From NCBI GenBank assembly GCA_035761265.1, contig DASTRL010000080.1, forward strand, positions 1 through 44,429: 44,429 nt of DNA, written 5' to 3'. This document shows, piece after piece, positions 9,716-18,493 of this stretch. A program made the translations under genes and the position numbers. The DNA comes from CADEED01 sp035761265. Lineage in GTDB: Bacteria > Pseudomonadota > Gammaproteobacteria > Steroidobacterales > Steroidobacteraceae. A model generated the notes under the pieces. The model saw nothing but the letters and a program-made list of their open reading frames with translations. It ran no database searches and had not been told where the DNA came from. Each line of letters starts with the position of its first letter. Position 1 is the first letter of the stretch.

Positions 9716-9816
9716 CGGAAAATCCTCAGGTATTCCGGTCAAGACATCCGGCGGTGCGGCAAAGTCGCCGCCCGCACCGCTGCTGCATGATCGCGCTTCG
9801 CAACCCGGAGCACATC
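9716..9816. promoter_or_regulatory. Shared divergent promoter region with a 9-bp inverted repeat
   Basis: This 101-bp gap separates the AraC regulator and the methyltransferase. GCGGTGCGG at 9751-9759 is repeated in inverted form at 9772-9780 with a 12-bp spacer. It could be an operator or an RNA hairpin in the methyltransferase leader. The ribosome binding sites are at 9806-9809 (GGAG, plus strand) and just upstream of 9715 (GAGGA, minus strand). Confidence 0.45.
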
Positions 9817-10881
9817 ATGCAATCGAGTATCAACGAAAAGACCCTGCACGAACTGTTAGGCCGCGCCATCGGCGACATGGGCGCCGTGTCGCTGGCGCCC
9901 CTGGTGCTGATCGGCGACGAGCTCGGGCTGTATCGTGCACTGGCCGAGCATGGGCCGCTGACCTCGGCGGAGCTGGCGCGCCGCACGAACACCAGCGAGC
10001 GCTACATCCGCGAATGGCTGAATGCCCACGCGGCCTCGGGGTACGTGCAGTATCTCGCCGACAGCGGCAAGTATCGAATGACAGCCGAACAGGCCATGTT
10101 GTTCGCACACGAGGACAGTCCCGCCTTCATCGTCGGTGGGTTTCAGATCACCCTCTCCGCAGGACGTATCAAGGACCGGTTGAAGGACGCGTTCCTCAGC
10201 GGCAAAGGCATCGGCTGGCACGAGCACGATCACGGCGTGTTCCATGGCTGCGGGCGGTTCTACCGGGCGGGCTACATCGGCAACCTGGTGCAGAGCTGGA
10301 TTCCCTCCCTCGACGGCATCGAGGCGCGGTTGAATGCCGGGATCCGCGTGGCGGACGTGGGGTGTGGTCATGGCCACTCCACGATTCTCATGGCCAAGGC
10401 CTATCCGAAATCGCGCTTCGTGGGGTATGACCTGCACGAGGATTCGATCGAAGTGGCGCGCGAGCGGGCGCGCGAGGCCGGGGTCGCCGAGCGCTGCACC
10501 TTCGAGGTGGGCAGTGCCAAGGACTATGCCGGCGTCGGCTTCGACTTCATCACCATGTTCGACGCGCTGCACGATCTCGGCGATCCGGCCGGCGCCGCGC
10601 GGCACATCCTGAGCACGCTCGCCTCGGGCGGAACCTGGATGATCGTCGAGCCCTATGCGGGGGATCGCATCGAGGAGAACCTGAACCCGATCGGCCGCGC
10701 GTACTACGCCGGCTCGACGCTGATGTGCACGCCCTGCTCGCTGTCACAGGAAGTCGGCCTCGCGCTCGGCGCGCAGGCCGGCGAAGCGCGCCTCAGGTCG
10801 GTGGTCATGGGCGCGGGATTCGGGCGCTTCCGGCGCGCGATGCAGTCACCGGTGAACCTCGTGTTCGAAGCCCGGCGTTAA
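9817..10881 (+). CDS. Class I SAM-dependent methyltransferase with N-terminal winged-helix domain
   Basis: A 354-residue protein. Residues about 15-95 form a winged helix (LTSAELARRTNTSERYIREWLNAHAASGYV) like the dimerisation domain of O-methyltransferases and Rv2258c-type proteins. The Rossmann methyltransferase fold follows, with SAM motif I VADVGCGHGHST and acidic loop FVGYDLHEDSI. The ATG at 9817 has GGAG upstream. The substrate is unknown; such proteins are often annotated as transcriptional regulators, but the SAM motif supports catalysis. The TAA stop coincides with the first three bases of the foldback element at 10879. Confidence 0.85.
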   Translation: MQSSINEKTLHELLGRAIGDMGAVSLAPLVLIGDELGLYRALAEHGPLTSAELARRTNTSERYIREWLNAHAASGYVQYLADSGKYRMTAEQAMLFAHEDSPAFIVGGFQITLSAGRIKDRLKDAFLSGKGIGWHEHDHGVFHGCGRFYRAGYIGNLVQSWIPSLDGIEARLNAGIRVADVGCGHGHSTILMAKAYPKSRFVGYDLHEDSIEVARERAREAGVAERCTFEVGSAKDYAGVGFDFITMFDALHDLGDPAGAARHILSTLASGGTWMIVEPYAGDRIEENLNPIGRAYYAGSTLMCTPCSLSQEVGLALGAQAGEARLRSVVMGAGFGRFRRAMQSPVNLVFEARR

Positions 10882-11117
10882 TGGGGACATTCCCCGTTTC
10901 CTAGCAAACGGGGACAGACCCCAAAGTTGAAGCACGGGCGAGCGGTGGTAGGCGCTCACGCGTTCACTAGCACGCGAGCTCGACAGAGACTGGACGGCAT
11001 GGTCGATTGGAAGTGAACGAGCGCGGTGCATTCCGCTGGATCCTGAGCCCCCCCTCGGCGCTCTTTCCAGGCGCAAGCCTGTCCCCTTTTGCTAGGAAAC
11101 GGGGAATGTCCCCATTA
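10879..11117. repeat. Foldback (REP/MITE-like) element with 39-bp terminal inverted repeats
   Basis: The arms at 10879-10917 and 11079-11117 are inverted copies with a single mismatch. Each arm contains nested hairpins: GGGGA-CAT-TCCCC at its outer end, and (left arm) CCCCGTTT-CCTAGC-AAACGGGG. The interior has more symmetry: GCGCTC..GTTCAC at 10952-10967 pairs with GTGAACGAGCGC at 11013-11024. The motif GGGGACAGACCCC at 10911-10922 resembles dispersed repeats that, from memory, accompany IS200-like/RAYT transposases in many proteobacteria. No transposase gene is inside, so it would be a non-autonomous copy. It may also act as a two-way terminator for the convergent genes on its flanks. Confidence 0.8.
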
Positions 11118-11729
11118 CGCCACGGCGATGGGGGTGGAGCGGAAGTGGGGGCTGGGCTTGCAGGCTTCCTTGATGCGCTGCCAGCCGGGTCGATATTTCG
11201 ACACGGCGACGTCGAGCTCGGCGGCGCCCAGCCTGGGGAACTCCGCGGCCACGGATTCGAGCATGACGGTGAAACGCGGCAGGCCCTTGGGAAATTTTGC
11301 GCGCCGGGTGAACACGATGCGCCCTTCCACGGGCAGATCGTTGGCGATGGCCTTGACGCTGGCGATGCGGTCGTAGAGACCCGACTGGGGATTCGCGAAG
11401 GTGCGGCGGCGCGGCCCGTCCATCAGCGTCCAGTCGGTCATCTGGTCGCCGCCGAACACGTTGCCGACCATGTCGCGCATGTCGATGATGACCACGCCCC
11501 GGCTGGTCAGCAGCACGAAGTCCAGGTGGTAGTCGCCGCCGTTGCCGTCCGGCACCAGCACGTTGCGCAGGAAATCCGCGGCACCGCTGGTCAGGCGCGC
11601 GACTCGGCGCGCGTCACGCCGGCGCAGCATCCAGGCGCGGCCGCCAAAGAAACCGAGCAGCGCCACGGCCGCGGCGCCGAGCACGATCATGGCGAACTGG
11701 ATCTGGGTGAGGCCGAACGGGGGATTCAA
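11115..11729 (-). CDS. Membrane-anchored NERD-domain protein
   Basis: A 204-residue protein with one N-terminal membrane segment (about 12-32, FAMIVLGAAAVALLGFFGG). A NERD (nuclease-related) domain follows, seen as DYHLDFVLLTSRGVVIIDMRDMVGNVFGG with the conserved aspartates. The likely start is TTG at 11729, which overlaps the thrC stop as TTGA; the first internal methionine would cut into the membrane segment. NERD proteins are restriction-endonuclease-like in fold, but their role is mostly unknown. Its position as last gene of the thr operon looks accidental rather than functional. The TAA stop is the outer end of the foldback element. Confidence 0.8.
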   Translation of the reverse strand: MNPPFGLTQIQFAMIVLGAAAVALLGFFGGRAWMLRRRDARRVARLTSGAADFLRNVLVPDGNGGDYHLDFVLLTSRGVVIIDMRDMVGNVFGGDQMTDWTLMDGPRRRTFANPQSGLYDRIASVKAIANDLPVEGRIVFTRRAKFPKGLPRFTVMLESVAAEFPRLGAAELDVAVSKYRPGWQRIKEACKPSPHFRSTPIAVA

Positions 11730-13036
11730 TCTTTGCTCACTGTTCTATTGAGCGCCTCGCTGAGCGCGGCCAACCGGGGCTCGAGGTCGGACGCGGACAC
11801 GGGTCGCGAGAACAGTTTAGCAAGGGAATCCGGAATTTCGATTCGCCGCCCTATGAGCGGCTCCACGATTTCGCGAAATTTCGCCGGATGCGCGGTCGAG
11901 ACCAGGATCCATTGCGAATCCGCGCGCTCGGCCGGGCTCATGCGCGCATACACTTCGGCCGCCGTGGCCGTATGTGGGCACCAGACTTTTCCGTATTTGT
12001 GGAAATCGGCCTTGATGCGCGCCTCGATCTCGGCATCGGAAACGCTTTCGGCCCGCACCGCGCCACGCACGGCGTCGATGTCGGCGAACAGCGCGCGCAG
12101 CCGCTCCATGTTGCTCGGCGCGCCCACGTCCATGGCCGACGCCAGCGTGGGGACGCTCGGGCGGGGCCGCCAATCGCCGCTCTTCAGGAAATCGGGCACG
12201 GTACGATTCGCGTTGTGCGCCAGCACGATGCTCCCGATGGGCAGCCCGATGCGGCGCGCCCAGACGCAGGCCACCGAGTTGCCGAGGTTGCCGCTCGGGA
12301 TGATGAAGTTAGGCGCCACGCCATGCCGGCGGTACACCGCGAGGCTGGTGGCCGCGTAGTACACGGCCTGGGGCAGCAGCCGCCCGAGATTGATGCTGTT
12401 GGCCGAAGACAACTCGAATCGGGCCTTGAGACCCGGGTCCACGAAGGCCTCCTTCACCAGGCGCTGGCAGTCATCGAAGCTGCCGGACACCCGGAAGGAA
12501 TGCACGTTGTCGCCCCAGCAGGTGAGCTGGCGCTCCTGGGTCGGGGACACCTGGCCCCTGGGGAACAGCACCGAGACGACGACGCCAGGCCGCCGGTGGA
12601 ACGCCGCGGCCACCGCGCCGCCCGTGTCGCCCGAGGTGGCCACCAGGATATTGAGCGGTCGTGCCGTGTTCGCGCGCAGCCTGTGCAGGCAGGCCGCGAG
12701 GAACCGCGCCCCGAAATCCTTGAAGGCCGCCGTCGGCCCATGGAACAGCTCGAGCACCGACAGCTTGTCGCCATCGACGGCATTCAGCGGCGCCGGGAAA
12801 TCGAACGCCTCGCGCACGATCGCGGGGATCTCATCCGCGATCGCATCGCCCGCGACGAACGGCCGCAACATCACGGCCGCGACTTCGGGCAGCGTGTTCG
12901 CGCCATCGAAGGCAGCCAGCGGAATCGTCGGCCACTGCTCCGGCATGTACAGGCCGCCATCGGGCGCGAGACCCTGCGTGATGGCGGCGCCGAAGGTGAC
13001 GGCGGGCGACTGCCCGCGGGTACTGACGTACTTCAT
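11726..13036 (-). CDS. thrC: Threonine synthase
   Basis: A 436-residue PLP enzyme that converts O-phosphohomoserine to threonine. It begins MKYVSTRGQSPAVTFGAAIT, the usual threonine synthase N-terminus. The PLP lysine is in HGPTAAFKDFGARF, and the phosphate-binding region is IPSGNLGNSVACVWARRIG. The ATG at 13036 is the conserved start; a 64-residue in-frame upstream extension overlaps thrB and is arginine-rich shadow sequence. It lies 4 bp after thrB and overlaps the NERD gene by 3 bp. Confidence 0.96.
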   Translation of the reverse strand: MKYVSTRGQSPAVTFGAAITQGLAPDGGLYMPEQWPTIPLAAFDGANTLPEVAAVMLRPFVAGDAIADEIPAIVREAFDFPAPLNAVDGDKLSVLELFHGPTAAFKDFGARFLAACLHRLRANTARPLNILVATSGDTGGAVAAAFHRRPGVVVSVLFPRGQVSPTQERQLTCWGDNVHSFRVSGSFDDCQRLVKEAFVDPGLKARFELSSANSINLGRLLPQAVYYAATSLAVYRRHGVAPNFIIPSGNLGNSVACVWARRIGLPIGSIVLAHNANRTVPDFLKSGDWRPRPSVPTLASAMDVGAPSNMERLRALFADIDAVRGAVRAESVSDAEIEARIKADFHKYGKVWCPHTATAAEVYARMSPAERADSQWILVSTAHPAKFREIVEPLIGRRIEIPDSLAKLFSRPVSASDLEPRLAALSEALNRTVSKD

Positions 13037-13040
13037 CGGC

Positions 13041-13988
13041 TCAGACGACGACGTGCGCGCCGGTCGAGGAGATGGGCACGATCCACGCATCCGTGGCCTT
13101 CCCGGCCGCCTGGAAGGCCGCGACCATCGCAGCGCGCACCCGCGGCGCATCGGCATCCAGCGACCAGGCGAACATCGTCGGGCCCGCGCCCGAGATCGTG
13201 CAGCCGAGCGCGCCGCTTTGCATGGCACCTGCGCGCACCGCGTCGAAGCCCGGAATGAGCTGCGAGCGCTGCTTTTCGATGATCACGTCCTCGAACGAGG
13301 CGCGGATCACGTCGAGGTCATTGGTGTAGCAGCCGGAGATGAAGCCCGCGAGATTCGCCGTCTGCCAGATGAAATCCGACATCTGCACTTCTTTCTTCAG
13401 GATGCCGCGCGCGGCCTTGGTCGACAGGAACAGGTGCGGATGCACGAGAATCGCGCGGATGCCGTTCGGCACCGGGATCTGCTTGATGCGCGGATTGTCG
13501 ATGCCGACGGTGAGCACCAGCCCGCCGAACAGGCTCGGCGAGATGTTGTCGACGTGCAGCGAGCCGGAGGACACGGCCTCGCCCTGCATCGCGAACTTGA
13601 GCAGCTCGATCTTGCTGAGCGGCTTGTCGAGCAGCGCATTGGCGGCGACCACGGCCGCGACGGCCGAGGCGGCCGAGCCCCCGAGACCCGAACCCAGCGG
13701 GATGCCCTTCTCGATGAAGGCATCGAAGCCGAAGCCGGGCTGGAGCGTCTCCTGCATGGCGAGCAGCGCGCGGCCGGCGGTGTTGCGCTCGGGATCGCGC
13801 GGGATGTCCTTCACGACGCCCGAGGAGCCGGAGATGGTGACGCCAGGCTTTTCGGTGCGCGTGACCGTGCAACGGTCGCCGAGTACGTCCACCGAGAAAC
13901 CCAGGATGTCGAAGCCGATGGCGACATTCGCCGCCGAGGCCGGCGCGAACGCCGTGACCTTCGCGGGCTTTGCAGCCGGCGCGCTCAC
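13041..13988 (-). CDS. thrB: Homoserine kinase (GHMP family)
   Basis: A 315-residue cytoplasmic kinase that makes O-phosphohomoserine. The GHMP phosphate-binding loop is PLGSGLGGSAASAVAAVVA, with the N-terminal motif APASAANVAIGFDILGF and C-terminal TISGAGPTMFAW. The GTG start at 13988 overlaps the thrA stop as GTGA, so translation is coupled. Length and motifs match the E. coli ThrB type and not the ChoK-like ThrB2 type. Confidence 0.96.
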   Translation of the reverse strand: MSAPAAKPAKVTAFAPASAANVAIGFDILGFSVDVLGDRCTVTRTEKPGVTISGSSGVVKDIPRDPERNTAGRALLAMQETLQPGFGFDAFIEKGIPLGSGLGGSAASAVAAVVAANALLDKPLSKIELLKFAMQGEAVSSGSLHVDNISPSLFGGLVLTVGIDNPRIKQIPVPNGIRAILVHPHLFLSTKAARGILKKEVQMSDFIWQTANLAGFISGCYTNDLDVIRASFEDVIIEKQRSQLIPGFDAVRAGAMQSGALGCTISGAGPTMFAWSLDADAPRVRAAMVAAFQAAGKATDAWIVPISSTGAHVVV

Positions 13989-16486
13989 AGGTGCGCCCCC
14001 AGGTAGCTGCAGACGCGCAGCAGGTCCGCGAACACGCCGGCGGCCGTCACTTCCGGCCCGGCGCCCGGGCCCTGCACGATGAGCGGGTTGGTGTTGTAGC
14101 GTTGGGTGGCATAGCGCACCACGTTGTCGGTGAGCGCGATGTTGGCGAACGCGTGCGTGCGTTCGAGCTCCGCCACGCCCACGGTGGCCTTGCCGTCCGC
14201 CGTCAGACGGCCCATGTAGCGCAGCACCTTGCCGCGCGATGCCGCCGCATCGAATCGCGTCTTCATGGCGCCGTCGAACTGCGGTAGTTTGGCCAGGAAA
14301 TCGTCGACGGTGCCGTTTTCGAGGCCGGGCGGGATCAGGCTCTCCACCTGCACGTCCTGCATCTCGAGCTTCAGACCCATCTCGCGCCCGAGGATGATGA
14401 CCTTGCGCACGAAATCCGTGCCCGACAGGTCGTCGCGCGGATCCGGTTCCGTGTAGCCGCGCGCCTTGGCGTCCTTGACGATGTCCGAGAACGGCTTCTT
14501 GCCGTCGTACACGTTGAACAGGTAGGCCAGCGTGCCGGAGAAGATGCCCTCGACGCTGGAAATCTTGTCGCCGGTCTCGCGCAGGTCGCGCAACGTGGAG
14601 ATCACCGGCAGCCCCGCGCCCACGGTGGCCTCGTATAGATAGGAGCTGCCGCCCGCCTTGCGCGCCGCCTTCAGCGACTCGTAGTAGGCCAGCGGCCCGG
14701 AATTCGCCTTCTTGTTCGGCGTGACCACGTGGATGCCGGCCCTGAGCCAGTCGGCGTAGTGCCGGGCCACGCCCTCGTCCGCCGTGCAGTCGAGAATCAC
14801 GGTATGCGGCAGATGGTCGACGTGCAGGTGCTCGACGAACTTGCCGATGTCGGCGGGCGTGGTGCTCGCGTCCAGCGCCGGCCGCCAGCCATTCTCCGGG
14901 TCATCGAGCGGCACGCCGGCCTCGGACAGCAGCATCCTGCGGCTGGTCATCAGGCCGCGCACGCGCAGGTCGAGCTTGAAGTCGCGCAACAGGCGTTCGC
15001 GTTCGGCGGCGATCTGCGCGAGCAGCACGCGCCCCACCGCGCCGGGCCCGATGAGCCCGATCGAGATGGTGTGCGGCGACAGATAGAAGCCGGAGTGCAC
15101 CGCGCGCAGCGCGCGCGTGGCCTCCTTGCCGTCGACCACCACGGAGATGTTGCGCTCCGAGGCACCCTGCGCGATGACGTGCACGTTCACGCCGGCCGAG
15201 CCCAGCGCATTGAACACCTGCCCGGAAACACCCGGCAGGCCGGCCATGCCGTCACCGACCACGGCGAGGATGGCGAGACCCCTGTCGACCTGGATGGACT
15301 GGATCTGCCCTTCCTTGATTTCGCGATCGAAGGCCGCGGCGACCACGCGTTGCGCGCGCTCGGCTTCGGCGCCCGGGATCGCGCAGCAGATCGAATGCTC
15401 GGAGCTGCCCTGCGAGATCAGGATCACGGAGATCTCCTCTTCGCGCAGCGCGCCGAACAGCCGGTGCGCCGTGCCGGGCACGCCGATCATGCCGGCGCCC
15501 TCGACGTTCAGCACCGCGACGTCCTCGATGGAGGTGATGCCCTTGACCGGTAGTTTGGACTCGGGCTTCGCGCAGATCAGCGAACCGGGCCTCTCCGGCG
15601 CGAAGGTGTTGCGGATCCAGATCGGGATGCCGCGCCCCACGGCGGGCGCCATGGTCTGCGGATGGATGACCTTGGCACCGAAATACGCGAGCTCCATGGC
15701 CTCGTTGTACGAGAGCGCGTCGATGACCTTGGCGTCCGGCACGCGGCGCGGATCGGCCGAGAGCACGCCGTCGACGTCGGTCCAGATGTGGATCCCGGCG
15801 GCGTCGAGCAGCGAACCGAAGATCGATCCGGAGAAGTCGCTGCCATTGCGCCCGAGCGTCGTCTGCACACCGCGCCGGTCGGACGCGATGAAGCCGGTGA
15901 TGATCAGCGTGCCGGCGAAATCGGCGGGCACCGCCGCACGCAGCTTGGCGCGCGACTCCTGCCACTGCACGGCCGGACCCAGCGGCCCCCACTCGACTAC
16001 CACCACTTCACGCGCGTCGATCCATCTCGTGTCGCCCGGGCGTTTGCCGCGCGACGCGAAGAACTCGCGAAACAGCCGGGTGGACCAGATCTCGCCGTAG
16101 CCCGCGATCAGGTCGCGCACGTTCTGCGCGGCCGAGCGCGTCAGCTTCACCGTGTGCAGGATGCCTTCGATGTCGTGCCGGTCGCGGTCGAAACCGGCCA
16201 TGTAGAGCTTCGCCGCCGCGGCGCTGAGCACGGACTGTGCGATATCCGCATGCCGCGCGCGCAGCGCATCGAGCTCCCCGCGCCAGGCGTCGTCCTGCGC
16301 CTCCGCGCGCGCCACCAGGCCGAGCAGCGCGTCGGTGACGCCCCGACAAGCCGAAAGCACCACGCCCAGTCTCCCGGGAGGCAAGCTTTCGAGGATGTTG
16401 GCGACGCGGCGAAAGCACTCGGCGTCGGCGACCGATGAACCGCCGAATTTGTGTACGACCCAGGCGGATGGGTCAGAGGCTGGCAT
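13985..16486 (-). CDS. thrA: Bifunctional aspartokinase / homoserine dehydrogenase
   Basis: An 833-residue fusion, close to the 820 of E. coli ThrA. The aspartokinase domain starts VVHKFGGSSVADAECFRRVA and contains GRNGSDFSGSIFG. Two ACT regulatory segments follow (around VLNVEGAGMIGVPGTAHRLF and LAILAVVGDGMAGLPGVSGQ). The homoserine dehydrogenase domain begins near ISIGLIGPGAVGRVLLAQIA and includes NKKANSGPLAYYE. It catalyses the first and third steps from aspartate to threonine and is normally feedback-inhibited by threonine through the ACT domains. It is the first gene of thrABC. The ATG lacks a clear ribosome binding site. Confidence 0.97.
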   Translation of the reverse strand: MPASDPSAWVVHKFGGSSVADAECFRRVANILESLPPGRLGVVLSACRGVTDALLGLVARAEAQDDAWRGELDALRARHADIAQSVLSAAAAKLYMAGFDRDRHDIEGILHTVKLTRSAAQNVRDLIAGYGEIWSTRLFREFFASRGKRPGDTRWIDAREVVVVEWGPLGPAVQWQESRAKLRAAVPADFAGTLIITGFIASDRRGVQTTLGRNGSDFSGSIFGSLLDAAGIHIWTDVDGVLSADPRRVPDAKVIDALSYNEAMELAYFGAKVIHPQTMAPAVGRGIPIWIRNTFAPERPGSLICAKPESKLPVKGITSIEDVAVLNVEGAGMIGVPGTAHRLFGALREEEISVILISQGSSEHSICCAIPGAEAERAQRVVAAAFDREIKEGQIQSIQVDRGLAILAVVGDGMAGLPGVSGQVFNALGSAGVNVHVIAQGASERNISVVVDGKEATRALRAVHSGFYLSPHTISIGLIGPGAVGRVLLAQIAAERERLLRDFKLDLRVRGLMTSRRMLLSEAGVPLDDPENGWRPALDASTTPADIGKFVEHLHVDHLPHTVILDCTADEGVARHYADWLRAGIHVVTPNKKANSGPLAYYESLKAARKAGGSSYLYEATVGAGLPVISTLRDLRETGDKISSVEGIFSGTLAYLFNVYDGKKPFSDIVKDAKARGYTEPDPRDDLSGTDFVRKVIILGREMGLKLEMQDVQVESLIPPGLENGTVDDFLAKLPQFDGAMKTRFDAAASRGKVLRYMGRLTADGKATVGVAELERTHAFANIALTDNVVRYATQRYNTNPLIVQGPGAGPEVTAAGVFADLLRVCSYLGAHL

Positions 16487-16595
16487 TGAGAATTACGACC
16501 TGGGCTCGGAGGCAAAAAAGCCCGGCAAATCTACTGGTTGGACCCTTGCACACGCAAGCGCGCGCTGCGTATATGTGGCATATATCCGCACCCAG
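16487..16595. promoter_or_regulatory. Divergent thrA / xdhC-like promoter region with an AT-rich palindrome
   Basis: This 109-bp gap contains TATATG-TGG-CATATA at 16570-16584, a perfect 6-bp inverted repeat that could overlap the -10 elements of both genes. A T6 run (minus strand) at about 16515-16520 lies within weak hairpin sequence GGGCT...AGCCC. A 16-codon frame in the thrA leader has no Thr or Ile enrichment, except one Ile, so a classical thr attenuator is not supported. Confidence 0.5.
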
Positions 16596-17687
16596 ATGAG
16601 CCTGCACCGACTAATCCCGCTGTTCGAACGCGCCCGCGCGTCCGATGAGCCCCTGGTGCTGGCCACGGTGATCCGCACGGGCGGATCTACCTACGCCAAG
16701 CCGGGCGCCCAGATGCTGATCGCCCGCGACGGCGAATACGCGGGCCTCTTGTCCGGCGGATGTCTCGAAGGCGACCTGCGCGAGCACGCGCGCGCCGTCA
16801 TCGCCTCCGGCGAGGCGCGCATCGTCAGCTACGACCTGCGCAGCAAGGACGATCAGCTCTTCGGTCTCGGCGCCGGCTGCGAAGGCGCCATGGACATCCT
16901 GCTGACCCGCCACGGCCCGAACGACGGCGACGACGGCTGGCAGCCGCTCACGATGATGACGCGCGCGTTCCGCCATGGCCGGGAGCTGCGCGTCGGCTTC
17001 GTGACGCAACCGGGAGAGGCCCGGGTGCCGCTCGGCATGTGGATCCCCGCGCACGGCGACTTTTCCTTCGACGGCGGCGTCGACGCCGTGGCGGAGGCCA
17101 TCCTCGCGGCGGCGGCCGGCGCCGCGGGCAACTCGATCGCGCGCGTCGGGGAATCGGGCACCGAGCTGTTCGTCGCCGCCATCGCGCCGCCGCCGCACCT
17201 GTTGTTGCTGGGCGGCGGTCCGGATGCGCGACCGGTGGCCACCCTCGCGGACTTCCTCGGCTGGCGCGTCACCGTCGTGGATCACCGCGCCGCGTACCTG
17301 GATCCGGCGCGCTTCCCGCAGGCGGCGCGACTGGTGGAATCGCCGGCCGCCGACGTCGCGGATGCCGTGGGCCTGGACAACTTCTCGGCGGCCATCGTCA
17401 TGAGCCACCATCTCGATTCGGACCTGCATTACCTGCGCGCGCTCGCCTCCTCGTCCATACCGTATCTCGGCTTGTTAGGTCCCGCCGCGCGGCGCGAAAA
17501 GCTGCTGGCCGATCTCGGCGACCCGGTGCCCGCGCTGCGTGCGCGCCTGCGCGCGCCGGTGGGGCTCGACATCGGCGGCCGCACGCCCGAGGCGATCGCG
17601 CTGTCCATCATCGGCGAAGTGCAGGCCGTGCTCGCCGGGCGCGACGGCCGGCCGTTCAGCGAAACCGTGACGACACGCCGCGCATGA
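16596..17687 (+). CDS. XdhC/CoxI-family protein
   Basis: A 363-residue protein. The N-terminal XdhC_CoxI domain includes VLATVIRTGGSTYAKPGAQM and LLSGGCLEGDLREHA, and the C-terminal Rossmann-like domain has LLGGGPDARPVATLADFLGW then VTVVDHRAAYL. Family members insert or sulfurate the molybdenum cofactor of xanthine dehydrogenase-type enzymes. The ATG at 16596 begins MSLHRLIPLFERA, the family start; the upstream in-frame extension runs antisense through thrA. No molybdenum hydroxylase is encoded in this window. It overlaps the next gene as ATGA. Confidence 0.9.
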   Translation: MSLHRLIPLFERARASDEPLVLATVIRTGGSTYAKPGAQMLIARDGEYAGLLSGGCLEGDLREHARAVIASGEARIVSYDLRSKDDQLFGLGAGCEGAMDILLTRHGPNDGDDGWQPLTMMTRAFRHGRELRVGFVTQPGEARVPLGMWIPAHGDFSFDGGVDAVAEAILAAAAGAAGNSIARVGESGTELFVAAIAPPPHLLLLGGGPDARPVATLADFLGWRVTVVDHRAAYLDPARFPQAARLVESPAADVADAVGLDNFSAAIVMSHHLDSDLHYLRALASSSIPYLGLLGPAARREKLLADLGDPVPALRARLRAPVGLDIGGRTPEAIALSIIGEVQAVLAGRDGRPFSETVTTRRA

Positions 17688-18493
17688 CGGAGCTGCTGCC
17701 GCTCATCGGCATCCTCGCGCTCTCCGGCGTGTTCGCGGGATTCGTCGCCGGCATGCTGGGCGTCGGCGGCGGCATCGTCACCGTGCCGGTGCTCGAGTAT
17801 TCGCTGCGCTTCGCCGGTGTACCCGAGGAGTACCGCATGCACGTGGCGGTCGCCACGTCGCTCGCGGCCATCATTCCGACTTCGATCAGCTCGGCGCGCA
17901 CCCATCATGCGCGTGGCGCGCTGGACCTGGAACTCGCCAGGCGCTGGGGGTTCGCGGTGTTCCTGGGAGCCTTCGCCGGCAGCCTGCTCGCCTCGCGCGC
18001 ACCGGTATCCGTGCTGGCGGGCGTGTTCGGCAGCGTGGCGCTGCTGATTGCCGCGAAGATGCTGCTGCCGCTGGATCATCTGCGCGCCGCGCAGGCGGTG
18101 CCGCGCGGCCTGGGCGGCGCGCTGCTCGGCGCCGGCATCGGCGGCGTCTCCGCGGTGATGGGCATCGGCGGCGGCACGCTGACGGTACCGACGTTGAACC
18201 TGTGCGGCTATCCCATCCATCGGGCCGTGGGCACGGCCGCGTTCTTCGGCATCCTCATCAGCATCCCCGGCACCGTGGGCTATCTACTGGCGCGACCGCC
18301 CGTGTCCCTTCCCTGGGCGACGGTCGGATTCGTGAGCCTCGTGGGCCTGGCGGTGATCGCGCCGGGCTCGATGCTCACGGCGACGCTGGGTGCGCGGGTG
18401 GCGCATGCCACGAGCCGGCGGCGGCTCGCGCAGGTGTTCGGCGTATTCCTGCTGCTGGTGGGCGCGCGAATGGTCTATCGCGCGCTGGCCTGA
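17684..18493 (+). CDS. TauE/SafE-family sulfite/anion exporter-like permease
   Basis: A 269-residue membrane protein with about eight hydrophobic segments and the duplicated TauE motif: GMLGVGGGIVTVPVLEY near residue 25 and AVMGIGGGTLTVPTLNLCGY near 165. The family moves sulfite, sulfoacetate or related organosulfur anions, but the substrate here is not known. It is coupled to the XdhC-like gene (ATGA). Its last 19 bp overlap the tail of the convergent protease gene. Confidence 0.9.
   Translation: MTELLPLIGILALSGVFAGFVAGMLGVGGGIVTVPVLEYSLRFAGVPEEYRMHVAVATSLAAIIPTSISSARTHHARGALDLELARRWGFAVFLGAFAGSLLASRAPVSVLAGVFGSVALLIAAKMLLPLDHLRAAQAVPRGLGGALLGAGIGGVSAVMGIGGGTLTVPTLNLCGYPIHRAVGTAAFFGILISIPGTVGYLLARPPVSLPWATVGFVSLVGLAVIAPGSMLTATLGARVAHATSRRRLAQVFGVFLLLVGARMVYRALA

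Noticed and set aside
16487..16595. Threonine attenuator with leader peptide
   Set aside because: The only short leader frame has no run of Thr or Ile codons, and no strong terminator hairpin precedes the T6 run.
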